DNA of 9,022 nt from Planctomycetota bacterium (GTDB taxonomy: Bacteria; Planctomycetota; Phycisphaerae; WQYP01), in the NCBI GenBank assembly GCA_021818565.1, contig JAKATV010000112.1, forward strand, positions 1 through 9,022, in the 5' to 3' direction. The notes beneath the pieces were generated by a model. It had not been told where the DNA came from and did not search any database. It worked only from the letters and a program-made list of their open reading frames with translations. The translations under genes were made by a program, and so were the position numbers. How positions within the stretch are numbered: position 1 is the stretch's first letter; each line of letters begins with the position of its first letter. Below, one piece after another: positions 1 to 5,785 of this stretch.

Positions 1-1268
1 CGATCTGCACCGTTGTGGTTGTTATAGACATAACAATATAAACGGTAATACCCGCCATTATCCGGCATCCGCACGGTAACATTTCCGCCATGCTGCCGGA
101 CAATGGCACGGGGATATTTCCGCGGCATGGGCCGGGCTTCGCCACCATTGGATGGCAGATTAGAAATATCGCGCCGCAATATCCAGTGGTATTTCAACGC
201 ACCACCGCCCGGTTCGGAAGCAACTGCATAAGCGGTTATTTCCGAATTGCGTTTGACCTTATCAGGCCCATTGAGATGCAGGCTTTTCATATCCGGACAT
301 AAATGGGCCGGCCACCGGCCGGTCCACAGATGCTCAAGTTGATCCACCGCTCCAAGGCGACGGCCGTCCGGCAGAACCAGTCCAAACCATGTTGGAGTAG
401 CCTCGATTTTCCAGCCCCAGGTAAAGGCGTACGATCCGAGGCAAAGGCCCTTGGCGGCCAATACGCTGTTACGATAGGTGCGGGCATAATAAAGCGCTTT
501 CCGGGTGCTGGTCATTTCCGGCGGCAGGTGCAGATTATCCCGGCCTTCCTCCCATGTTCCCGGCGGGCCAAATTCCGTTATCACATAGGGCTTAACTCCA
601 CCGGCTTTCAGATAGCGTTTATAAAGAGTCGGACCGCCTCCATAGGAATTAATGCCGATAATATCGATATCCGGGCAGTACTTGTTAATCTTTTGAACCT
701 TGTGACCGCCGATTTCCGCCACCACGGTCATGGTGGGGTGGTTGGGATCGAGGCGGTGGCACATGCGGGCGATTTTCTCCACCGCCTGCCAGAGCACTTT
801 ATGGTCGTAACCATTTTCCATTTCATTGCCGATGCCCCACGCCAGCACCGCCGGATCGTTGCGATATTCGAGCACATATTTTTTGCATTGCTCATACTGA
901 GCCTGCACCTGCGCTTTATTGGTATAGCTGAATCCATCTCCGGGATGGCCCAGCCACATGCCTACGGTGCAGGTCATGCCCAGCTTCGCCGCCCGTTTTA
1001 ACAGCCCATTAATGCCATCTGCACCCCAGGTTCGCGCGGAATTGCCGCCCGCCGCCTTCAGCGCCGCCAGCGAATAACTTCCCCCCGCTCCCTTGATGAA
1101 ATAAGGTTTACCACCCCGCAGCAACTGCCAGTTTCTGCCGGTTTTTATCAACTGCACCTTAATCGCCGCCGCCGATACACTGTGACTGCCGGAAAGAATC
1201 GCCCCGGCCAGAATCACGATGCCAGCGAATCTGGAAAATAGTACGCGCCGCAGTTGATTAACTCCCAT
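1..1268 (-). CDS. Exported clan GH-A glycoside hydrolase (GH2/GH5-like TIM barrel), 3' end outside window
   Basis: The gene reads leftward from ATG at 1268, with an AAAGGAG ribosome site at 1274-1280, and stays open to the window edge (422 codons). Residues 1 to about 33 look like a Sec signal peptide: basic start, hydrophobic stretch 15-27, likely cut after VSA. The family-typical phrase GKPYFIKG (53-60) opens a (beta/alpha)8 barrel. WGIGNEMENG holds the predicted acid/base Glu149, and VITEFG holds the predicted nucleophile Glu232; both match clan GH-A retaining glycosidases. From about residue 328 a beta-rich segment resembles an Ig/PKD-like accessory domain. It should hydrolyse a glycan outside the cytoplasm. 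The exact family (GH2 barrel-only or GH5-like) and substrate cannot be fixed from sequence. It is divergent from a XylR-type regulator, which suggests co-regulation. The family role is established knowledge; the regulation is inference. Confidence 0.85.
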   Translation of the reverse strand, partial: MGVNQLRRVLFSRFAGIVILAGAILSGSHSVSAAAIKVQLIKTGRNWQLLRGGKPYFIKGAGGSYSLAALKAAGGNSARTWGADGINGLLKRAAKLGMTCTVGMWLGHPGDGFSYTNKAQVQAQYEQCKKYVLEYRNDPAVLAWGIGNEMENGYDHKVLWQAVEKIARMCHRLDPNHPTMTVVAEIGGHKVQKINKYCPDIDIIGINSYGGGPTLYKRYLKAGGVKPYVITEFGPPGTWEEGRDNLHLPPEMTSTRKALYYARTYRNSVLAAKGLCLGSYAFTWGWKIEATPTWFGLVLPDGRRLGAVDQLEHLWTGRWPAHLCPDMKSLHLNGPDKVKRNSEITAYAVASEPGGGALKYHWILRRDISNLPSNGGEARPMPRKYPRAIVRQHGGNVTVRMPDNGGYYRLYCYVYNNHNGAD

Positions 1269-1273
1269 GGACA

Positions 1274-1280
1274 CTCCTTT
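1274..1280 (-). promoter_or_regulatory. Ribosome binding site of the minus-strand glycosidase
   Basis: AAAGGAG on the minus strand lies 5 nt before the ATG at 1268. It is a strong Shine-Dalgarno match and fixes this start. A longer minus-strand frame through the region has no comparable site. Confidence 0.8.
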
Positions 1281-1372
1281 CGAAATTCTGCACAATTGAG
1301 AAGTATACTCCGTGCATCTGCCAAGCCCGGAAAGCGAAGCGCTACGATCCACTTGCATGCGACATCCCATTC

Positions 1373-1385
1373 TGCAACAGTTGCA
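1373..1385. promoter_or_regulatory. Candidate operator, 13-bp palindrome TGCAACAGTTGCA
   Basis: The arms TGCAAC and GTTGCA are perfectly inverted around one base. The site falls just downstream of the predicted minus-strand start point (about +6 to +18), where a repressor would block transcription of the glycosidase. LacI-family operators often have this size and symmetry. Which protein binds is unknown: the neighbouring regulator has an AraC-type DNA-binding domain, not a LacI one. Confidence 0.4.
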
Positions 1386-1397
1386 TCAACTGATTGT

Positions 1398-1426
1398 ATC
1401 GTAATACTCCGATGCATTTCCGTCAA
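1398..1426 (-). promoter_or_regulatory. Candidate sigma70-type promoter for the minus-strand glycosidase
   Basis: On the minus strand, TTGACG (1421-1426, five of six consensus bases) is followed after exactly 17 nt by TACGAT (1398-1403, four of six). The start point would be near 1391, giving a leader of about 120 nt. The sequence ATTCGCAA (1433-1440) lies just upstream of the -35 box and may be an activator half-site. Confidence 0.5.
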
Positions 1427-1717
1427 TATTTCATTCGCAAAACAACTGGTGCCAAAATCCGTCGAGAGCATCCTTGGCAGGAACACTTTTCTGGGCGATT
1501 GAACAAGCATAACCGGCGAGATAGGCTCACAAAGAACCACCGTAACGGGCGATCTTCCTTGCAACTGCCGGAAATTAACACGGTGATGTGCCATATTTGC
1601 GCGTTTGCAACTCGGACGGAAGCAGGTCCATGACCGCCGGGTGTTGGCACCTGCTGAAGCGGAAAATATATACCCCATCAGCCCGACAGGTTCCATACCA
1701 TCGAAACATCAGCAATC

Positions 1718-1746
1718 TTGCGGGATCTCTACTTCCTGCGCATAAT
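1718..1746 (+). promoter_or_regulatory. Candidate promoter of the XylR-type regulator
   Basis: CATAAT (1741-1746, five of six -10 consensus bases) lies 17 nt after TTGCGG (1718-1723, only three of six). A weak -35 with a good -10 fits a promoter that needs an activator. The start point would be near 1753, just before the palindrome at 1768-1795. Confidence 0.4.
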
Positions 1747-1767
1747 CACATCCGCAGATAAAACAGA

Positions 1768-1795
1768 TGCGAATTCTTGAGGCATTGAATTCGCA
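1768..1795. promoter_or_regulatory. Palindromic operator candidate, TGCGAATTC-N10-GAATTCGCA
   Basis: Two perfect 9-bp inverted arms (1768-1776 and 1787-1795) are separated by 10 nt, so the half-site centres are 19 bp apart, close to two helical turns. Flanking sequence adds nested inverted matches: GATCTCT (1724-1730) with AGAGATC (1796-1802), and ACTTCC-TG-CGCAT (1731-1743) with ATGCGGGAAGT (1805-1815). The placement, about 15-40 nt after the predicted start of the regulator transcript, suggests autoregulation or a leader hairpin. The symmetry is directly visible; binding is inference. Confidence 0.5.
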
Positions 1796-1976
1796 AGAGA
1801 TCACATGCGGGAAGTAAAACGAACCGGCGATCCGCCGCGCGGCACTAAACGCCGCAACGCCGCAGGCTCAACCCGCATGCCCATGGCCTGGAAACCGCCC
1901 GGATAACAATCAGGCCATGAAGCCGGAGGTCACCAGGTATCAGGAGCAAAACACCCATTCCGGTGCAGTGGAGTAG

Positions 1977-2036
1977 ATGGGAAAACGCGACGAGAAGAAA
2001 GATTCGGACACGTTATGGGAAAATTATTTACAGTAG
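1977..2036 (+). CDS. Possible 19-codon leader ORF overlapping the regulator start
   Basis: ATG at 1977 opens a short frame encoding MGKRDEKKDSDTLWENYLQ, ending in TAG at 2034-2036. It overlaps the first 22 nt of the regulator gene in another frame. A GGAG at 1970-1973 sits only 3 nt before the ATG, which is close for efficient initiation, but the regulator itself has an even poorer site. Such overlap would permit translational coupling. There is no family similarity, so it may be chance. Confidence 0.2.
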   Translation: MGKRDEKKDSDTLWENYLQ

Positions 2037-3157
2037 CCGTTAACATCAAAATTGCAGGTAGCGCTCAGCGGCAGATTGTCAGAGGGATTATCCGATTCTG
2101 CCAAACCTCCGCGGCGTGGCGATTGGTGGAACATCAAGGCATGCCGCTGGCGCTATCACCCCGCCTGGTGGAACTGGATTATGACGGTTTAATCACCACG
2201 CTTAACAGCGCATCTGATTTGCACAACGTCAAAGCCGGACGAAGCCCTGTGGTGGCGGTCAGCCAAGGGCTTTGGGCACCCAACATCTCGGTTGTTTGCA
2301 GCAATGATACCCTCATCGGCGAAGTCGGGGCACGATACTTTTTGGATAAGGGCTTTCACAACTTTGGGTATTACGGAGCCAGCCGCTATCAATGGGCGGC
2401 ACTGCGAAAAAAGGGCTTTTGCGATACTCTGAAACGCGCTGGATTTACCGTTGCAACGCAACAGGCTTCGCATAACGTCAATATTGACAAAGCGATGCCA
2501 CGCTTACGCCGCTGGCTAAGCGAACTGCCGCGCCCCTTAGCGCTGATGGCCAGCGACGATATGCCCGCCCGTCACATTTTGGCCGCGTGCCGGGAACTTG
2601 GCCTGCAAGTTCCGGAGCAAGTGGCCGTTTTGGGCGTCGATGATGATGACATCCTGTGTGAAATGGCGGCACCTCCACTCTCGAGCATCATGCAGGACTG
2701 TGACCGGATCGGCTATGAAGCGGCAGCACTTCTGGATCAGATGATGAAGCGAAAGCAGCAGTCTTACCGGGTCATTGAAATTCCACCTGTGCGAATCATC
2801 GAGCGAAAGTCAACGGACATCACGGTCATTAAGGATGCGGATGTTGTCAATGTGCTGCGACTTATCCGCGAGAGAGCCAATGATTCTCCAAGCATTAAGT
2901 CTTTGATGCGCGAAATCCCGATGTCCCGGCGCACACTGGAGCGCCGCTTCAAGGCGGCACTGGGGCGAAGTCCCGCCGACGAAATTCGTCGGTGCCGTCT
3001 GGAGCGAGCCAAGTTGCTGCTGCGAAACTCAACATTGAAGATAAGCCGTGTGGCAAATCAGTCGGGCTTCTGTGACGCCAGGACGATGGCAGTGGTATTT
3101 CGGCGAGAAATGAAAACCTCCCCAAGCGCGTACCGCCGGCAATTCCGTGACCATTAA
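2015..3157 (+). CDS. XylR-family transcriptional regulator (LacI-like sugar sensor plus AraC-type HTH)
   Basis: This 380-residue cytoplasmic regulator has the two-part build of E. coli XylR (392 residues). Residues 1 to about 270 form a periplasmic-binding-protein-like sugar sensor. Recognisable family phrases are LDKGFHNFGYYG, the region around LMASDDMPARHIL, VAVLGVDDDD, and PPLSSI followed by DRIGYEAAALLDQMM. Residues 281-380 are an AraC-type domain with two helix-turn-helix units (SIKSLMREIPMSRRTLERRF, then ISRVANQSGFCDARTMAVVF). The start fits the family, since the N-terminal beta strand and RGIIRF helix follow at once, although the ribosome site is weak (GAGAAGAAA about 14 nt upstream). 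The ligand cannot be read from sequence; the neighbours suggest a sugar from a mannan or related glycan. It probably controls the divergent glycosidase and the downstream surface cassette. It is called XylR-type by architecture, not as a xylose-specific protein. Confidence 0.9.
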   Translation: MGKLFTVAVNIKIAGSAQRQIVRGIIRFCQTSAAWRLVEHQGMPLALSPRLVELDYDGLITTLNSASDLHNVKAGRSPVVAVSQGLWAPNISVVCSNDTLIGEVGARYFLDKGFHNFGYYGASRYQWAALRKKGFCDTLKRAGFTVATQQASHNVNIDKAMPRLRRWLSELPRPLALMASDDMPARHILAACRELGLQVPEQVAVLGVDDDDILCEMAAPPLSSIMQDCDRIGYEAAALLDQMMKRKQQSYRVIEIPPVRIIERKSTDITVIKDADVVNVLRLIRERANDSPSIKSLMREIPMSRRTLERRFKAALGRSPADEIRRCRLERAKLLLRNSTLKISRVANQSGFCDARTMAVVFRREMKTSPSAYRRQFRDH

Positions 3158-3511
3158 TTGGCACTGTGATAAGGCATGACCATCTCGTCGGGGTTATCGG
3201 GACAGACTCACGCGCGGCGATTCCCCATCCGAAATGGAGAACTTTCCAGCCAAACCGCAAGAGCGACGCCGAGTCCATTTTTCCGATCTGGCCCGAGACG
3301 CAATGACTGATCGGAAGAAAAGCTTGCCGGTCGCCTGATATTCGCGACGGTGGTTAAACACGGGTCAAATATCGGCACACTTTCTTTATTCGAACCGGCC
3401 GCGGCACAAGCAACCGGAATGTGCTCGCTTGGAATTATTCACGCTGGAAATCCGAACGATCATCATATGGAATCCCACGCAATATACACCTTTGATTGCA
3501 AAGGAAGATTA

Positions 3512-3541
3512 TGACGCAAAATGACACCATATTGACGCAAA
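3512..3541. repeat. Direct repeat TGACGCAAA, 21-bp period, candidate activator site
   Basis: Two identical 9-mers begin at 3512 and 3533, which puts them on the same helix face two turns apart. AraC-family activators are known to bind paired direct half-sites with 21-bp spacing next to the -35 box. A related GCAAAG occurs at 3498-3503. The repeat lies 6 bp upstream of a candidate -35 box, in line with activation by the XylR-type regulator. The repeat is observed; the binder is inferred. Confidence 0.5.
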
Positions 3542-3547
3542 GCGGTA

Positions 3548-3576
3548 TTGTGTGTTACTCGGGTATGTCCTACACT
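3548..3576 (+). promoter_or_regulatory. Candidate activator-dependent promoter for the PEP-CTERM gene
   Basis: TTGTGT (3548-3553, three of six bases) and TACACT (3571-3576, four of six) are 17 nt apart. The weak boxes directly after the 21-bp direct repeat resemble AraC-type activated promoters. An alternative -35, TTGACG at 3532-3537, overlaps the second repeat but has only a poor -10 (TTACTC) at 17 nt. Confidence 0.35.
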
Positions 3577-3774
3577 CTTTATTGAACATGGCTCCGAGTT
3601 CTGTGGCGAACTGATTCCGGTCCGCGATGGAAATCGACATTTTGGCATTGCCGGTTCTCCTGATGAAGGAAAGCTGTTGAGAAGCATGGCGATACACAGG
3701 TAACGGCCTATTGCTTTCTTAAGCCGCGTGTCGCGGCAAACCGCCGCCCATTCGGTCAGTGGGCCGTTCAAGTG

Positions 3775-3794
3775 GCTCCCGAAGGGAGCAGGAG
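3775..3794 (+). promoter_or_regulatory. Hairpin abutting the Shine-Dalgarno of the PEP-CTERM gene
   Basis: GCTCCC-GAA-GGGAGC (3775-3789) forms a perfect 6-bp stem with a 3-nt loop. AGGAG (3790-3794) begins at the next base, followed by six T and the ATG at 3801. The ribosome site therefore sits at the foot of the stem. A role in mRNA stability or translation control is possible. A terminator is less likely, because five non-T bases separate the stem from the T-run. Confidence 0.45.
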
Positions 3795-3800
3795 TTTTTT

Positions 3801-4577
3801 ATGTTTTTCAGGTCTTCTCCGAATAGAAACAACTGGCATGGTTACCGACAACTGGCACTTGCGGCGGCCGCATTCGGCGCGGCGCATTTTGTTGCCGGCA
3901 CAGCCTCCGCAACCACAATCACCGTTTTGAATCCGGATTTCAGCAGCCCTGTCACCAGTTCCTACGTTGCCCACGGCACCGTGGCCCCCGGCAGCGACAC
4001 GGCTAATACGGATTGGGGAATCCAGGGCTACGGTGGAGTGGAAGCGGAGGGCAACCTTTATTCCAAAGATCCCACGGGACAAGTTCCCCAACTCGTTGGA
4101 AGCCAAGTTGCCTTTGCTGACGCAGTAAGCACCAACACCAGCCTTTCGAGCCAACCGTACAACAGCGATTTCTATCAGAATGTCGGAGCGTTGCAGGCAA
4201 ATACGACCTACTCACTGACTGTGTACACCGGATTTAATGCTGGATACAAAACCGGTGAATTTGGCGTTCTTGAACTCGTCAACGGCACCAGCGACACCGG
4301 CACTGTCCTGAATAGCGTGGCGTATACGCCCAGCACGGCTTGGCCGTATGCGTTTGAGGACATCAGTCTCACCTACACAAGCGGGAGCACCGCTTCGGGA
4401 GATTTGACTGTTGTACTTGGTGTTGCGGGCCCCGCCAGTGGCGATCAGATCGGCTTCAACAATGTCCGATTGACTGCGTCGCCGGTGCCGGAACCGTCGG
4501 CAATGGGCCTCTTGGCCGTCGGTGGCCTGAGCTTACTACTGGTCTGCCGCAAGACTGCATCGCGGCGAAGCGTGTAA
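3801..4577 (+). CDS. PEP-CTERM surface protein with a beta-sandwich, carbohydrate-binding-like body
   Basis: This is a 258-residue exported protein. The start at 3801 is chosen over an in-frame ATG at 3759 because AGGAG lies 6 nt upstream and a signal peptide follows directly (hydrophobic about 17-32, likely cut after ATASA-like GTASA near 36). Residues 37 to about 225 are rich in beta strands, Thr, Ser, Gly and Asn, with phrases such as NPDFSSP, FYQNVGALQANTTYSLTVYT and IGFNNVRLTA. These recall jelly-roll carbohydrate-binding or DUF642-like modules. Residues 229-258 are a textbook PEP-CTERM signal: VPEP, a hydrophobic segment, then a basic end (RKTASRR). Exosortase systems are known to process such tails. 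No catalytic motif is visible. It heads a run of same-strand genes for surface glycan breakdown, so glycan capture or cell-surface structure is the likely role (inference). Confidence 0.85.
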   Translation: MFFRSSPNRNNWHGYRQLALAAAAFGAAHFVAGTASATTITVLNPDFSSPVTSSYVAHGTVAPGSDTANTDWGIQGYGGVEAEGNLYSKDPTGQVPQLVGSQVAFADAVSTNTSLSSQPYNSDFYQNVGALQANTTYSLTVYTGFNAGYKTGEFGVLELVNGTSDTGTVLNSVAYTPSTAWPYAFEDISLTYTSGSTASGDLTVVLGVAGPASGDQIGFNNVRLTASPVPEPSAMGLLAVGGLSLLLVCRKTASRRSV

Positions 4578-4635
4578 CAAGGCGTCGGTGACGCATCGCT
4601 TCCCATGTACGATCCCACAGGCCCGAACTGACTGA

Positions 4636-4663
4636 TTGACGGAAGGTCACGCGTTGATATTTA
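4636..4663 (+). promoter_or_regulatory. Weak candidate promoter before the prepilin-like gene
   Basis: TTGACG (4636-4641, five of six) is followed after 16 nt by TATTTA (4658-4663, three of six). The 116-bp gap also has a short stem, GCGTC-GGT-GACGC (4583-4595), without a T-run. Separate transcription of the prepilin-like gene is possible but weakly supported. Confidence 0.25.
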
Positions 4664-4693
4664 CTCGCAGCCCCCATCAGATGGAGAACGATT

Positions 4694-5656
4694 ATGTGTT
4701 TGAACCGTTTGCCCCAAATGCTCCGGAAGCGCCAGCAGGGGTTTACTCTCGTTGAACTGCTGGTTGTGATCAGTATTATCGCCCTGCTCGTTGCGCTACT
4801 TCTTCCAGCGCTGGCGCAAGCCCGGCAGTTGGCCAACACGGTGGCATGTGCCAGCAACGAGCGGCAGATCGCCATTGCAACAATCGAGTGGTCTCATGAG
4901 CACCGCGGGTTCGCGCCCGGCGCGGCGCTCTATGGCGAGCTGGTCTATAACAATCCAAATACACCTGGGATAGGACAATTTCTCAGCACACAAGGAGTTC
5001 CTGAGGCAGGCCCGGCTGGAGTCACCCCCGTCGGACGGCGATGGCCTTGGGCATGGCGAGGACAAAGCGTGCTGGTTACTCGGGGATATATTACCGCGCC
5101 CAACGCGTTTATTTGTCCCGCCGATGGCTGGGCACCGTCTGTCATGGCCGCCCAGGAGCCGTGGTTGCAATACGCCGGATTCGTTGAATATCAGTTTAAC
5201 TTAAGCGTCGTTGGGCAGTGCACCTCCGCGATATTCGGACCAGGCAACGACAATATTTCAGGGCTTTATGATAACACAAATTACTATCCGTATTTATTAT
5301 CGGGATTTCCGAACCCCAGCGGGGTGGGGGTTCCGGGGCCTAATAAATGCCCACAAATTGATGTTGCGAGCAATCCTACAGAAACGATGCTATTGGAGGA
5401 CGGAGTAAGCGCCACCGATTATTGTAATCCGAACTGGCCGCTTCCAAAATCCGCCGCGACCGCAGATCCAGCGGACAAATGGGGGCAGGACGGCAATGCG
5501 GTACACGACAACTTCAAAGAGATGAATGTAACATTCCTTGATGGACATACCGAGACAATCCGAATGGCGAATTTGACCATTCCCCCCGCCAACATCCACG
5601 GCTATAACGCCTCGGAAGGGTATATGGAGTACATCACGTTTTACCTCCACCGGTAA
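4694..5656 (+). CDS. Prepilin-like protein with N-terminal methylation motif and variant H-X9-DG tail
   Basis: This 320-residue protein starts at 4694, with GGAG 7 nt upstream. MCLNRLPQMLRKRQQG is a basic leader. The type IV prepilin peptidase site is G16/F17, in GFTLVELLVVISIIALL, with the conserved Glu at +5 (Glu21) and a hydrophobic helix to about 40. CASNERQIAIA (52-62) matches the CxSNxRQ phrase of planctomycete DUF1559/H-X9-DG pseudopilin-like proteins. The body is long, with Cys, Asn, Gly and Pro rich loops. The tail has His271 followed by Asp283-Gly284, which gives H-X11-DG, two residues longer than the usual spacing. Proteins of this class are very common in Planctomycetota and often lie beside GH genes. 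The molecular role is unknown; assembly into a type II secretion pseudopilus or a surface fibre is suggested. Same strand as its neighbours, so it may be co-expressed with them. Confidence 0.85.
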   Translation: MCLNRLPQMLRKRQQGFTLVELLVVISIIALLVALLLPALAQARQLANTVACASNERQIAIATIEWSHEHRGFAPGAALYGELVYNNPNTPGIGQFLSTQGVPEAGPAGVTPVGRRWPWAWRGQSVLVTRGYITAPNAFICPADGWAPSVMAAQEPWLQYAGFVEYQFNLSVVGQCTSAIFGPGNDNISGLYDNTNYYPYLLSGFPNPSGVGVPGPNKCPQIDVASNPTETMLLEDGVSATDYCNPNWPLPKSAATADPADKWGQDGNAVHDNFKEMNVTFLDGHTETIRMANLTIPPANIHGYNASEGYMEYITFYLHR

Positions 5657-5717
5657 TAATCACAGACGCGGCCGGGCGGCTGGAAATGTTTCCTGAACGA
5701 TCTAAAAAAACGAAGAA

Positions 5718-5760
5718 TTGCGGCGATTAAGAGAAATTGTACGAATCGAATTCGCCCGCA
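5718..5760 (+). promoter_or_regulatory. Weak candidate promoter with GAATTCGC half-site before the GH-like gene
   Basis: TTGCGG (5718-5723) and TACGAA (5740-5745) are 16 nt apart. The same TTGCGG hexamer was proposed upstream of the regulator. GAATTCGC (5748-5755) follows at once and is identical to the half-site of the 1768-1795 palindrome; here it forms the self-complementary CGAATTCG. This could mark a shared operator, but support is limited. Confidence 0.25.
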
Positions 5761-5773
5761 GGCCGCGGTAATG

Positions 5774-5778
5774 GAAGG
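5774..5778 (+). promoter_or_regulatory. Ribosome binding site deciding the GH-like start
   Basis: GAAGG, 7 nt before the ATG at 5786, favours this start over the in-frame ATG at 5771, which has no usable site upstream. It also gives a shorter, more usual signal peptide. Confidence 0.6.
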
Positions 5779-5785
5779 TGCTATT

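Larger units (their letters stand above)
1269..2014. other. Divergent intergenic control region
   Basis: This gap of about 745 bp separates the minus-strand glycosidase from the plus-strand regulator. It holds a candidate promoter and palindrome near each gene. In the middle (1621-1655) there is a perfect 7-bp inverted repeat, AGCAGGT/ACCTGCT, separated by 21 nt, with no recognised function. Open frames in the region lack protein-family character and good ribosome sites. Between about 1441 and 1620 nothing specific was seen. Confidence 0.6.
3158..3800. other. Long intergenic and leader region before the PEP-CTERM gene
   Basis: No convincing gene lies in these roughly 640 bases. The first 300 bases hold only an 8-bp inverted repeat, TTCCGATC (3281-3288) and GATCGGAA (3309-3316), with a 20-nt gap and no T-run, so it is not a clear terminator for the regulator. 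The 3490-3576 part looks like a control site: a small palindrome CTTTG-ATTG-CAAAG (3490-3503), a direct repeat and a candidate promoter. After that comes a leader of about 220 nt ending in a hairpin next to the ribosome site. A GC-rich hairpin, GCCGCG-TGT-CGCGGC, is at 3723-3737. Confidence 0.55.

Noticed and set aside
303..1001. Long plus-strand open frame (232 codons)
   Set aside because: It lies antisense to the minus-strand glycosidase, whose signal peptide, ribosome site and catalytic motifs are convincing. The plus-strand product has no family character.
1214..1696. Minus-strand open frame of 160 codons across the divergent region
   Set aside because: It overlaps the start of the glycosidase in another frame, lacks a ribosome site, has no domain-like pattern and covers the candidate promoter and operator.
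3281..3316. Inverted repeat TTCCGATC/GATCGGAA as a terminator of the regulator gene
   Set aside because: The loop is 20 nt, the stem is AT/GC mixed and no T-run follows on either strand.
3536..3703. 55-codon plus-strand stretch containing a phrase like FIEHGSEFCGELIP, slightly reminiscent of integrase-core DNGSEF motifs
   Set aside because: It has no start codon with a ribosome site, no catalytic Asp, is too short, and has no inverted repeats or target duplication nearby. It may be a chance frame in a leader region.
3723..3737. GC-rich hairpin GCCGCG-TGT-CGCGGC as a terminator
   Set aside because: It is followed by AAACCG on the plus strand, and on the minus strand by TTAAGAAAG, so no U-tract supports termination.
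3463..3771. 102-codon minus-strand frame in the region before the PEP-CTERM gene
   Set aside because: It is rich in Arg, Ser and Pro with no recognisable fold or ribosome site, and runs opposite to the candidate promoter and leader.
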